From NCBI GenBank assembly GCA_905221605.1, contig CAJNDS010002763.1:63501-127500 (forward strand): DNA of 64,000 nt, written 5' to 3'. Below, one piece after another: positions 47,001 to 57,475 of the stretch (position 1 is its first letter; each line of letters starts with the position of its first letter). The stretch is from Symbiodinium natans. Lineage: Eukaryota > Sar > Dinophyceae > Suessiales > Symbiodiniaceae. The position numbers and the translations under genes were made by a program. Below the pieces are notes generated by a model. The model saw only the letters and a program-made list of their open reading frames with translations. It was not told the DNA's origin and did not search any database.

Positions 47001-50000
47001 AAACCCTAAATGAGGTAAGCTTCGGTAAGCTTGAGGGCAATGTGCTCCGGGACGCTTGCACGTTTCCAAACTCACACTTTATGGCTTTGGCTGGGTAGAG
47101 AGCTTGCGGTGAACAAATGGGGGGAGGTTTTAGGTTTACGGGCTTCACTAGGGTTTTTGGGGCTTAGGGTTTAGGGTTTGGGGTTTAGGGTTCAGGGTTT
47201 AGGGTGTAGGGTTTAGGGTTTAGGGTTTAGGGCAAGTTTCGAAGCCTCGACCCCCCCCCCCCCCCACCTCCCTCTTCTAGGCCAAGCAGAAGCCACCATG
47301 GAGAAGACGGGCAAGGAGGAGATGATCCGCCCCACATGCACCTCCTCTGGCACTGGGGGGGCTGGGGTAAGAGCGTAACGAGTTTTGAAGGGTTTTTCGG
47401 TGTTTTTGGTTTAGGGTCTTGGGTGGGGTGGTTTAGGGTTTAGGGTTCAGGGGTTTAAGGGTTTAGGGGTTCAGAGGTTTAAGGGTTAGGGGTTCAGGGG
47501 TTAAGGAGTTTAGGGGTTTAGGGGCTTAGGGGTTTAGCGTCTTAGGCCCCAAACCTAAACCCTCAACCCTCAACCCCAAACCCGACCTTAAGGGTTCAAG
47601 GGTCTAGGGCTTCAGAGTTCAAGAGGCGCGGTGCCCAGGCGGGCGATTTGGTCGGGCAGGCTGCTGCTGTAATATGCAGGATTTGGCCTTCCAATCCCCA
47701 ACGCACAGCCCGAGATCTAGAGGCCTCGAGCCACGCCCAACACGAAACCTTCGAAAAAGATCTGCATCCTTATTGCGTACAAAGCCCCTAGCATGTTTCG
47801 CTATCACTCGCCGAGCTTAAGAAACGAATGAAAAGCATGAGCACGATCTGAAAGCAAGGGCGGCAAGCAAACCCTAAGAACGCAAACGTCAAGACGAGGG
47901 TGGAGCGCAGTCGGGTCATTCGACTCGGCGTGCCTCCGAGAGACAGCCTGAGCCTTATCCCGAAACCTTAAACCGGTTTGGGATTTAGGGTTTAGGGTTT
48001 AGGGTGAAACCCCAGCCTCCAACCCCTTTAGGGTGTAGAGTTCGTGAAACCCATATCATTTTGCCCTAAAGCCTAAAGCCATAAACTCCACACTCCTAAA
48101 TCCCAAGCCCAGAACTCAGATCTTAGAAAAGGCTGCGCTGGGAAAGTGGATGCTCTCGAGTACGCGAACGATGGCCTGCAGGGCTCCGAGGACAGGGTGT
48201 AGGGTTTAGGGTTTAGGGTTTAGGGTTTAGGGTTTAGGGTTTAGGGTTTAGGGTTTAGGGTTTAGGGTTTAGGGGTGTGGGCCTCGAGGTCATTGTGGTT
48301 TCAAGGCCTACGCTCGAAGAATCCCTAAAGCTTTATGAACTCTATAGGGTTTAGAGGGTTGTAGCATGTAGAACACGGGCAGAATCTGAGCTCTTATAGG
48401 GCTTTTTAGGGTTATAAGAGCCGTGGGGTTTAGGGCGAACCCTAAACCCTAAACCCTAAACCCTAAGCCCTAAGCCCTAAACCCTAAACCCTAAACCCTA
48501 AACCCTAAACCCTAAACCCTAAACCCTAAACCCGAGGAGGAAATCAGTGACCTTCTCCAAAAGTACAAGGAGAAGCAGGTGAGTGCCGTTGGGCCGCCCC
48601 AGGTTTATCATGGGTTTCCCTTAGGGTTTAGGGTTTAGGGCTACTACCCCCCCTCTCTATTACTGTACCCCCCCTAATTTTAAAATCCCTAATTAAGCTT
48701 CATTGTCCCTACATAGCCTCAAATTACGAGCCATGAGTTCAGAATTCCGGGTTTACGGCGTTGAGGGTTGAAGGGAAACTTCGTCTGAAGACTGGCGACA
48801 CCTTAAATTCCCAACAGTTTAGGGCTTAGGGAAAAGAATCTTAAACCCTATATAAACCCTAAATGAAACTGCCTGAACTGGTTCTTAGTTGGCGGTGGCG
48901 GATTACGGAATCCCCACGGCCTACCTGCAAACCGACACCACTCTTCCGCAAGTATGCTCAATCTACCACGAAAGAGTAGCCCCTTGGAAGACCATCCAAA
49001 ACTCTGGACTCGAAAACCCCAAGCCCCAAGCCCCAAACTCTAGACCCTACACCCCCAACCCCCCCCCCCCCCCCCCCCCCCCCGACCCCTTTCTAACCCG
49101 CTGACCTCCGAACCCCCGAACCCCCTGACGCCCTAAACCCTCCCCCAAAAGCTGCAAAGTAACCTCGCAGCAAACCCCTGACAACCCTAAGCCCTAAGCC
49201 CTAAACCCTAAACCCTAAACCCTAACCCCTAAACCCGAAGCCCGAAGCACGAAGCCCCAAGCCCTAAGCCCTAAGCCCTGAACCAAGCAGCTAAGGACCC
49301 TGCAGCCGACAGCGCCCACTGTGGCTTCGTCACCTTTAAAGGCTCCCGATGCATGGGTTTCGGGTTTAGGGTTTACGGTTTACGTTTAGGGTTCCCCTGA
49401 AATCGTCACCTTGAAGTGTTTAGAATTGTAGCCTCGGACCCAGCGTAGGCCCTTGGTCCTTTTGTTTTAAAGGTACAGGTTGCCCTCTACGAGCCCCTTT
49501 AAACACGGTGCCCTCTTCATTCCACTCTTGTTGGGTCTAGCTCTGCTTTCTGGGGTGGCCATGGGGTGCTCTTTTCAACATGGCAGCTAAAACGGCCCTT
49601 TGGTCTAAGGGAGTCCCTTAGTCCCTTCTTCAAAGGTTCTGAAGTACGGGCCCTTGAGGTTTATAGTGTGTGCAAGAGGTTTTTTTGGGGGTCCACACTT
49701 AAAGGCCCCACGTTAAGCTACCATGTAGATTATGTAGAGACCCTTCTTCAGGGTCTGTGCGCATGTTCACAGTTATGGTCCAGCCCAGGGTCGGGCGTCT
49801 CCTGTGCCATGCTGTTCAGCGCCTCTGCAACCCAAGATCCAAAACCCTCAGCCCTCAGCCATAAACCCTCACCTCCTTTGCCTAAAACTATGACTAAAAA
49901 AAACGAGCCGAAACCCTCATCCCCTATACACCCCAGAATTATAGGGTCCTTCAGGGAGGGGGAACCAAGTGGAGTATCTAACCCAAGGCCCCACTACTCC

Positions 50001-51003
50001 CTAAGGCTCCCAGACCTGCCCCATATTTCCCAAGATACCTACCCTCCATTCCATGGAGCCCCGTTCCCTTAACACTTCAAAGTTCAATCCCAAACCCTAA
50101 ACCGCAAGCAGAAAACCTAAGCTTCAAACCCTAAGCCCTACTACCCCCAAACCCCAAACCCTTAAACCCCAAAACGCCAATTAAACCCTAAACCCCAAAC
50201 CCTTAACCTCTAAGCCTTAAAACCCAAACCCTTAAACCCCAAACCCCTAACCCGAAACCCTACAAACCCGAAACCCTAAGCCCTACTATCCCTAAACCCC
50301 AAACCCGAAAACCCTCAACCTTAAAACCTCAAACCCTTACCTTCTAAGCCCTACTACCCCCAACCCCAAACCCTTAAACCCCAAACCCTAAAACCCTCAA
50401 CCTTAAAACCCCAAACCTTAAACAACAGGCCTTACCCTAACCATACACCCAGAAACCCTAAACCCTGAGCCCTATCACCCTAAACCCCAAACCCTCAAAC
50501 CCCAAACCCCCAAACCCCTAAACCCCAAACCCCTAAACCCTAAACCCTGAACCCCAAACCCTCAGACCCCAAACCCCTAACTTTAAAGACTCTTCAGGCC
50601 GCCGCTACGCGGAGATGGCACAGAGCCTTCAGATCAGCGCGGACCGGAACTTGTGGCAGGCGCTCTTGAAGTGTGTATGTCCCAAAATAGGGGTACCCCT
50701 TTTATACTACTTGTAGGATCTTTTTAGTGTCTATGGGGGCTTGCAGGGTGTAGAGATGAGAAGGAGCTATGGAGCAACCCTAAACCCTAAACCCTAAACC
50801 CTAAACCCTAAACCCTAAACCCTAAACCCTAAACCCTAAACCCTAAACCCTAAACCCTAAACCCTAAACCCAGGGTTCGGGGTTTCATGTTCAAAGGGGC
50901 CTTGAATCAACGCCCAACCCTAACCCCCCCCCCAAAAAAAAATAACAAAAAACAAGAACAACAACAATAATAATAACAATAATAATATTACTAATAATAT
51001 TAC

Positions 51004-51041
<38 letters not shown>

Positions 51042-52193
51042 GTGCTCAACCCTAGGGGTTGGGGTTCAGGGTTTAGGGTTTAGGTCTGGGGTGTAGGGTT
51101 CAGGGCTGATATTGCTGGGTTTAGGGTTTTTTTGTTCCTAAGCTCCTAGAAACCCTTCAACAAGCAGCTGAAAGCCTAAAGCCCTTATAAGATTATGGGG
51201 GTTCTTCAGGGAGGGGGGGGGGGTTCTTGGTACCTAGGGAACCTGAAGGAAGCTTAGGGAGCCTTAGGGAGTAGTGGGGAGTATTAGGGAGCCTTGGGTT
51301 ACATACCCCCCTCCCGTAGGAACCCTACAAAAAGTAGGCTCCCTTTTCGACACCCTGGGCATAAAAAACTGCGCAACTCTTGAAGAGAACTTAGGGCTTA
51401 GGGGTTTAGGCGGGTTGGGGATCCATCTTGAACCCCACTCCCTTAAGAAACCTAAACCCTAAACCCCCCCCTTGAACCCCCCTTCCCTCCCTTAAGAACC
51501 CTATTACAAGAGCCTTACTTGGAGGTTCATGGTACTTCTTAACCAGTTATAACTGCATGTACTTTTAACCCACTTATAAGCCCTTGAGTGCCCTAATTGA
51601 ATATGGCCATAATTGGGTTATAGGTACAGTAATAATTGGGTTCACAAGTACCCCGAACCTCGAAGTAAGCTTCCGGAAGTTCCATGAAGGTGTCCCCCGC
51701 GCCGCTGGACGAGGATATCCGGTAGCTCGGAGTGTTACTGATAAGGGGGCTTCCTAGACTAGTGTTGTACCCTTCTTAGGGTTTAGGGTTTCAGTTGGGT
51801 GTAGGGTTTAGGGTTTAGGGTTTAGGGTTTAGGGTTTAGGGTTTAGGGTTTAGGGTTTAGGGTTTAGGGTTTAGGGGTAATGAGGATACCAGGGGTGCAT
51901 TTGGGGATCTACTATTCTGCACCCACTAGACACAGTGCATTAAGGACGCAGATATCCGTATATAAACCATAAACCCCTAAACTCAGAGGCCCTAAACCCT
52001 CAACCCTCAGCCCTATCGAAGCCCTTTAAACCCTCAACCCTGGGCCCGAAACCCTAAACCCGAAACCCTAAACCCGAAACCCTAAACCCTAAACCCTAAA
52101 CCCTAAAGCCCTCGAACTCTCCCCCCAACAGCCACGCAACTCAGGTGGGCGGACCTGCGGGGAAGCCGGGAGATGAACAACGCGAAGCTGCTG
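42870..52193 (+). CDS. OSCA/CSC1/TMEM63-type (DUF221) mechanosensitive channel, TM helices and large cytosolic loop
   Basis: OSCA/CSC1 proteins are membrane cation channels opened by tension or osmotic stress. Exons: 42870-42914 (KLYIHN), 43074-43103 (VWLFYAHAVV), 44306-44353 (VWLVCFVVHYWLFNAQ), 44728-44799 (KWLENLPAPRSTTVMV), 45984-46027 (EDIPKEWRSDARLK), 46444-46489 (FFGKIFSPEDVLEAH), 46644-46700 (VQNLDPLAKAVNKREKLL), about 47281-47366 (EKTGKEEMIRP), about 48127-48196 (KVDALEYANDGLQ), 48537-48578 (EEISDLLQKYKEKQ), 49296-49341 (HCGFVTFKG), 50598-50659 (YAEMAQSLQISADRNLWQ), 51690-51721 (VSPAPLDEDI) and 52145-52193 (WADLRGSREMNNAKLL). These follow the family order: LP.PR.TTVMV, IP..RSDA.LK, GFVTFK.RR.AE, W....AP...DI.WADL. 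Phases agree at all but two joins (46700/47281 and 47366/48127). Most donors are GC or GT and 48578 has a perfect GTGAGT. Length per segment is normal for the family. Confidence 0.88.
44119..44230. repeat. CCCTAAG heptamer variant array
   Basis: Three degenerate AAGGCCT units followed by 12 or more perfect CCCTAAG units, a one-base variant of CCCTAAA, next to a C-run/A-rich element tail. Confidence 0.85.
44394..44695. repeat. CCCTTAAAC and CCCCTCAA tandem arrays
   Basis: CCCCTTAAA 9-mers pass into CCCCTCAAA and then CCCCTCAA 8-mers, about 35 units in all, returning to CCCTAAA at 44684. The plus-strand P/L/N/S/T-rich ORF here is an artefact. It lies in the OSCA intron between the exons ending at 44353 and starting at 44728. 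Confidence 0.85.
44851..44958. mobile_element. MITE-like element, family E, left tip replaced by telomere-type repeat
   Basis: The right end ACCACGAACCTCCAAGTA is present, and the body ACTTATTAACCAATTATATG pairs with TAATTGGTTAATAAGT. On the left the expected GGAGGTTCATGGT is missing and a TTTAGGG array begins at the break. Confidence 0.82.
45535..45609 (+). CDS. Short serine-rich ORF, 24 residues
   Basis: An ATG at 45535 opens MANLEEQSTT, a run of eight serines using mixed codons, then ISEDDA and TGA. Mixed serine codons argue against a simple-repeat origin. The acidic tail would suit a phosphorylated terminus. It lies in a non-telomeric 0.9-kb patch in the OSCA intron between 44799 and 45984. 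It might be the first exon of a nested gene, a micropeptide or chance. Confidence 0.15.
   Translation: MANLEEQSTTSSSSSSSSISEDDA
46873..46968 (+). mobile_element. MITE-like element, family B
   Basis: CTTGGGATGTTCCCCTTA on the left; TAATCCCTATTAAGGACTGT then TAGTATAAGTGGGAGCATGCC on the right. It lies in the OSCA intron between 46700 and 47281. Confidence 0.82.
49941..50076. mobile_element. MITE-like element, family G
   Basis: GGGTCCTTCAGGGAGGGGG to GCCCCGTTCCCTTAAC, with TAACCCAAGGCCCCACTACT in the body. Confidence 0.8.
50927..51042. repeat. C-run/A-run followed by (AAT)n microsatellite
   Basis: Ten C then nine A, an A-rich stretch with AACAAG and AACAATAAT, then about 15 AAT units. The A-rich tail resembles a decaying poly(A). 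Confidence 0.85.
51188..51330. mobile_element. MITE-like element, family G
   Basis: GGGGTTCTTCAGGGAGGGGG at the left; the body GGAAGCTTAGGGAGCC and GGAGCCTTGGGTTACATACC matches 23694-23852. Partial pieces lie at 24211-24252 and 51462-51502. Confidence 0.82.
51517..51666. mobile_element. MITE-like element, family E
   Basis: ACTTGGAGGTTCATGGTACT at the left; AGTACCCCGAACCTCGAAGT at the right; body CCAGTTATAACTG...CAGTAATAATTGGG. It ends 24 bp before the OSCA exon at 51690. Confidence 0.87.
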
Positions 52194-52448
52194 GTGGGTT
52201 GCCTATGCCGCTTGGGCCCGGTGTGGAGTTTGGGGAACCCTAAACCCTAAGCCCTAAACCCTAAACCCTAGCCCTAAACCCTAAACCCGAAACCCTGAAC
52301 CCTGAACCCTAAACCCCTAAGCCCTGCACCAGGTTTAGAGACCAGCGCTCCAAGGATTTTCGGGTCTGAGGGTCGAGGGCGCAGCGTGCTATCGGGGTTT
52401 GCGACTATTTGCTGAAGAGCCCCCCCCCCCCCCCCCACCCCCCAAAAA

Positions 52449-52635
52449 AAAGACACACACAGACACACAGAGACACGCACACAGACACGGAGACACAGAC
52501 ACAGAGACACAGAGACACAGAGACACGGAGACACAGAGACACAGAGACATAGAGACACAGAGACACAGAGACACAGAGACACAGAGACACAGAGACACAG
52601 AGACACACACACACACACACACACACAGAGACACG
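52449..52635. repeat. ACACAGAG-type minisatellite
   Basis: About 185 bp of GACACAGA octamers ending in pure AC. It directly follows a C-run/A-run junction. Three overlapping repetitive ORFs on both strands are translations of this array. Confidence 0.9.
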
Positions 52636-54696
52636 TACGAGATCATCGTCCCACATTACCCTGAAAAGGATGAATTCATAACAGCACAAGGAGGCCCCCC
52701 CCCCCTCCAGTTGTAGCAGAGTTGTAGAGTTACAAGGGCCCTAGCTTGGGTTATGAAGATCCTCACTTCGGCTATAAGCCCCCGCCTTTTCGAGCAGGGG
52801 AAGGTAAATTCCCCTTTTGGGCGTTTCGGGTTCAGGGCTTTCAGGGTTTCGGGGTTTTAGGGGTTTAGGGTTTAGGGTTTAGGGTTTAGGGCGGGCCAGG
52901 GGTTTGTTTTGTAAAAAAGACAGAGCTGCAGGGCTGAGGGTTTAGGGTTTAGGGTTTAGGGTTTAGGGTTTAGGGTTTAGGGTTTAGGGTTTAGGGTTTA
53001 GGGTTTAGGGTTTAGGGTTTAGGGTTTAGGGTTTAGGGTTAGCCTCGGGGGGTGACGGGGGGTGTGGGGGTTTGCGCCTTCGGGTCCAGGACTCTAGCAG
53101 TCTCGGGCTTAGAGGTTCAGGCGGGGGAAGTGGCTCCCCGAACCCTGCACCCTACTCCCGAAACCCTCCACCCTAAACCCTAAACCTCAAACCCTAAACC
53201 CTAAACCCTAAACCCTAAACCCTAAACCCTAAACCTCAAACCCTAAACCCTCAACAATGAACCCTAAGCCCTACACCCTAAACCTCAAACCCTAAACCCC
53301 AAACCCTAAACCCTAAGCCCTGGTTTGGGCTGTTTAGGTGGTTCAGGAGGTTAAGGGGGGGGGGGTTGGGGTTTGAATGTTTACGAAGGGTTCCACGTCA
53401 AAGGGGCTGAAAGCCATGGCAGGCCTTTTGGGTTTGGGGTTTAGGGGATCGAGATTCTGGGTTGCCTAGAGCTTGCTACGCGGAAGGATGTGTCATGATT
53501 CTGGGTTTTGGGTTTTGCGTTTAGGGTTTTGGGTTTAGGGTTTAGGGGGCAGCCGGTTGTGACCGGACGTGGGTGAGTTGTGGAGAAACCCTCGTCCTCT
53601 GAGCCTTCAAGTAGAGGTTGGGTTAAAAACAAAGTCAAGTTTTATGGGCTCTCGCCCCATATAACGGATCATATAACCCTCTGCTTAGACATGTATTATG
53701 TTGTAGGCCCCCCACCCCCCCCCCTCCACCAAAAAAAACAAAAAATAAATAAGATAAAGAAAAATCCACTGCGGAGCAGGTGTGATAGGTTTGTACATCG
53801 CCTTCATGCCCCTCACAATCGCAGATACTCGGCAAGAATGGTGAAAGTCGGCTTTCATGGGTTCCCCTACTGCCACCCTCTACACTACCCCCCCCCCCCC
53901 CCCCCCCCCCCGCCCTCCCAAGGTTCCCCCCATAATTCAGGCCACCAAGGCATACTTAAGCCTAATCTAGGCTACTTAAGGGGGGAGCCCAGCAGAGGGG
54001 GGTAGTAGGAAACCCATGAGACTTAGGCTGTACAGCGCTTGGCATCTTAGGGCATAGGGTTTGGATTTGGGCTTCGGGGTGTACAGTCGTTGAGGGCATA
54101 AGCCGCACCCCGCCTGCACATACGTACCCTCAACCCTAAACCCTAAACCCTAAACCCTAAACCCTAAACCCTAAACCCTAAACCCTAAACCCTAAACATG
54201 TAGATATTTTGGAAGAGTCCCTGCGCGAGCATGGTCGCTCAGACTTCTTGTCAGCTTCCTCCTAAACCCTAAACCCTCAACCCGACTCTGTCGGTTGCCC
54301 AAGCTTGGTTAGGCGGCCAGGCTTCCAGAAATAAAGCAAGCATTTCCTTGAGGCATTCCAGGATCTCCCCATTATGCCACTATGGCTGTGTAGGCCCCTA
54401 CATGAGGATTCTACTGCCAACCTACAAGCCATAAGGGTTTAGGGTTTTGGGTTTAGGGTTTAGGGTTTAGGGTTTAGGGTTTAGGGTTTAGGGTTATAAG
54501 CCTGAGCTTTCAATCTACAACCTTCAAGAGCCCAGTGAACCGACACTGGCCCTGTCATAGTTTGAGGGCTGACATGTGCCGCGATGGGATGTTTCCCGAC
54601 ATAGTGGTCCCCTAAATAGACCCCAAAGCACTGTAATGCCAATTCTAGGAAACCCCGAAAAGGGTCGGAATAGTTACTCCCAAAATCCTATTCTAA

Positions 54697-54942
54697 TTGT
54701 TAAGGCCCCTATATGGCCCCACTTTCCGAAACGCCCAGATCACCGTCTTCGCGAAGCAGCTCAACATGGGACCGTTTCAGCCCTTGTGGAACGCCTTCGC
54801 GCCCACTTTGGGTGCCGAGCTCAGCGACCTGTACTGTGAACTGGAAACCGGCATTGTTTTTCAAGCAAATCATTGGGGGAGAAAAAGCATGGAAGGCGTT
54901 ACCGTTCGGCGTTCAATGGGGGGAAACGGATTTGCAATGTAG
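54697..54942 (+). CDS. Coding-like segment in a repeat-free block
   Basis: The frame from 54697 reads PTFRNAQITVFAKQLNMGPF, then QPLWNAFAPTLGAELSDLYC and ELETGIVFQANHWGRKS before a stop at 54940. The section around 54715-54860 is GC-rich and protein-like. Two other frames also stay open, so the choice is uncertain. It lies in the OSCA gap (52.2-57.4 kb) where TM exons are expected, but the sequence is not clearly OSCA. It immediately precedes a degenerate tandem array. Confidence 0.25.
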   Translation: MLRPLYGPTFRNAQITVFAKQLNMGPFQPLWNAFAPTLGAELSDLYCELETGIVFQANHWGRKSMEGVTVRRSMGGNGFAM

Positions 54943-54957
54943 GGCACTGCACAAACA

Positions 54958-55365
54958 TGGCACAAGTGACGCAGGTATCATGAGAAACGCGAGAGAGAAT
55001 TCGCTGGATCGAGCAATCATAGCACAAGGTACCCAGCTATCTTGACAATCGTGGGAGAATGCGTTGGGTCGGGCAGAATGCCAAAAAATGCACAAGCGAC
55101 TCAGTTATCATATGTTATCATAACAACGCAGGAGAACACTCCTGATCGAGCAGAGTCCCAACGTATAGACGGGCGACTCAGCTATCATGGTGACCACGGG
55201 AGAAGGCTCTGGGCCAGCTGGGTCCCTCAGAGTTTTTTGTCATAGCACCAGGGAAATAGCCATCCTGACAAATGCAAGAGACCGTGCTGGGTCGAGCGGA
55301 ATCTGCTAGTGTGGCACAAGCGACTCAACGATCATGACAAACACGTGGGAGAACGCGCAGGAACG
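54958..55365. repeat. Degenerate tandem array, about six units of 63-78 bp
   Basis: Units start near 54960, 55023, 55090, 55168, 55244 and 55313. Each begins like GCACAAGCGACTCAGCTATC, then carries ATGACAAACGCGGGAGAA and ends in CTGGGTCGAGCAGAATGCC or a variant. Units differ at roughly a fifth to a third of sites by eye, so the array is old. The following 250 bp repeat GCGTTCATTGGGG near 55408 and 55594, with GCGCTCACTGGGGAAT near 55540, suggesting a second decayed repeat. Nothing telomeric is present here, unlike the rest of the window. Confidence 0.75.
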
Positions 55366-56261
55366 TGTTCGGCTAGCCAGGGGCTTCGCAGATTTGATTG
55401 GCCCATGCGTTCATTGGGGAATCCAACATACAAACTGGATTTCAGTTGGTTTGCCAGGGCCAGGTTGACCCTAGCGTTCCTTCGCAAAATTGAGTTTTAC
55501 CCATGCTTTTTGTGCTGTCCAACAAGACATTCCGCCCACAGCGCTCACTGGGGAATTCTGATTTGGTAGTGCTTTATTCGCCTTCGCTTGAACCGGTGCG
55601 TTCATTGGGGTTTAGATGTATTAGGATTTAGGGTTTAGGATTTAGGGTTTAGGGTTTAGGGCTTGGGCTTGTGGATTCGGAAGTATTCAATGGTAGATTC
55701 AAGGAAAGCATTTGGGAACTTGTGGCTGTTGGGTACAGGAAGAGTTGGACGAGGATATCTCTGGCCACATGGGCAAGACCTGGCGCAGCCTGATAACCCT
55801 ATATAAACTAAACCCTAAACCCTAGACCCTCTTCTAGATTCTCGGTACGTACCTGGAACACTTCAAGCATCTCACGATGTGCGTGCTGGGCCTATCTCCG
55901 TCAGGGAATGCACGTGCAGTTGCAGCCTTGTCTTTGCCTGAAAGCCCCCATAACTTCTGAACTGTCCTGTGCGGCTTGGAACAAACAACATGTAAACAAA
56001 CAAACAAGCACTTAACAGCTCATGACTCAACGGTTCATCGGGAGCTCCTGCAGTGGTTGATCTCCCAACTTTGAGGCATTTGGGTTTAGGGTTTAGGGTC
56101 TTGGGTTTCGGGTTTTGGGGTTTAGGGATGCGTGCGGTTCCTTCCTTCGTCGCTGCATGCCCCGGGCTACATGACCCAAACTCCGAATCCTGGCAGTCCA
56201 TGCTCACAAGGGTGTCAGTTTGGCTACAAGGAGGGGCGGCCCTTACTATACTAACTACAGC

Positions 56262-56340
56262 TAAGGGGCTTCTAACCCCTAAGTTGGGATCCTTCTAACC
56301 CACTTTTCAGGGCTCTTATAACTCTAGGGGCCCCTCCTTG
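56262..56340. mobile_element. Dispersed element, family J
   Basis: CCCTAAGTTGGGATCCTTCT, ACCCACTTTTCAGGG and TCTTATAACTCTAGGGGCCC recur at 20418-20495 (CCTAAGTTAGGATTCTTATT, CATTTCAGGGTCCTTATAAC) and more weakly at 57826-57890. No clear inverted ends. Confidence 0.6.
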
Positions 56341-57475
56341 CAGAACAGCTAAAGAAATTTGCGATCCTCACCAGCAGCAGCACCCGCATCCACCGCAGAA
56401 GCGGCACGATCTTACTCCTGTTGAAGCAGTTGTTCAGGGTTTAGGGTTTAGGGTTTGGGGTTTAGGGTTTAGGGTTTAGGGTTTAGGGTATAGGGTTTAG
56501 GGTTCATCGTTTCTAGCATCATCGGCTAGTTTTCTACTCCGGTGTACTGCACTGTCCTGTCCTGTACTGTACGGTACTGCGCTGTACCATACTGTAAAGT
56601 ACTGCTTATGCTGCTCGTACTGCTGCTCCCACCTCCTGCTTCTTACCTGTTACCCACTATCTCCTATCTCCTGCCTCGTACATTCCCGCTCTCCTATTAG
56701 TTTACTGACATGATGATTAGCTTTGGGTTTAAAGGTTCGTCGGTGTCCGGGTGCAGGGTTTCAGAGGGTTCAGGGTAGGGTTCAGGCTTGAGTTGGGAGT
56801 GCAGGGTTCAGGGCCTAGGCAGCGCGATGCAGGTCTCACGATCTTCTTGTCGTTGCTTCCCACGGCCCCTCGGCAAACAAAAAGGCCAGCTCCATACCCA
56901 GAACCCTGATCCCTAAAGCCTAACCCCAAAACCTAAACCCCAAACACTAACAACCGCCCGAAACTTCCCAACAATCCTTGTGTTCAGGGTTTAGGATTTA
57001 GGGTTTGCTTGAAAAAGATCTTATCTGGGAACGTTAGTCAGATGTTTAGTTTTTGGGGGGGAACATAGCAGTTCCCATCCCATCGCCAAACACGAAGGCT
57101 TTGATCTACAGACTCCCACAAGTTTAGCTCCAGCCATGCAGGGTTTGGGCTTCGGGGTTTCCGTTTGCCGAAAGCCTCCCTGAATGACACTTGCCAAACA
57201 CTAAACTACCCCAAGCCACGTATCCTTGAGGCTTAGACAATGTAACTGACTGAACCTTCAAGCTCCCTAGCCCAAAAAATTGCCTTTAAAGGCCAAAAAA
57301 CTCTTAACCCTCAACTCTAAACTACTTAACTCTGAAGCCTCAAGCCGCCCACCCCTGAACCTGAATTATATATCTAAATTTGCCTGAAGCACTAGACCCT
57401 CAGCTCCTCCTGTAAATACTAAACCCTAAGCTCCCATGACAGCCCGCCCGCATGCAAGCTGCACGACATGCTGAG

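Noticed and set aside
52274-52716. Cysteine/valine/leucine-rich and HRDTETQ-type ORFs
   Set aside because: Readings of the ACACAGAG minisatellite and the C-run in several frames.
55739-55800. ELDEDISGHMGKTWRSL segment as a second copy of the OSCA PLDEDI exon
   Set aside because: Shares only TGGACGAGGATATC with 51703-51718 and does not fit the downstream family sequence; probably coincidence or an unrelated exon.
56344-56436. Possible OSCA exon (QLKKFAILTSSSTRIHR)
   Set aside because: Good acceptor (CCTTGCAG) but two frames are open and neither fits the OSCA segment expected here.
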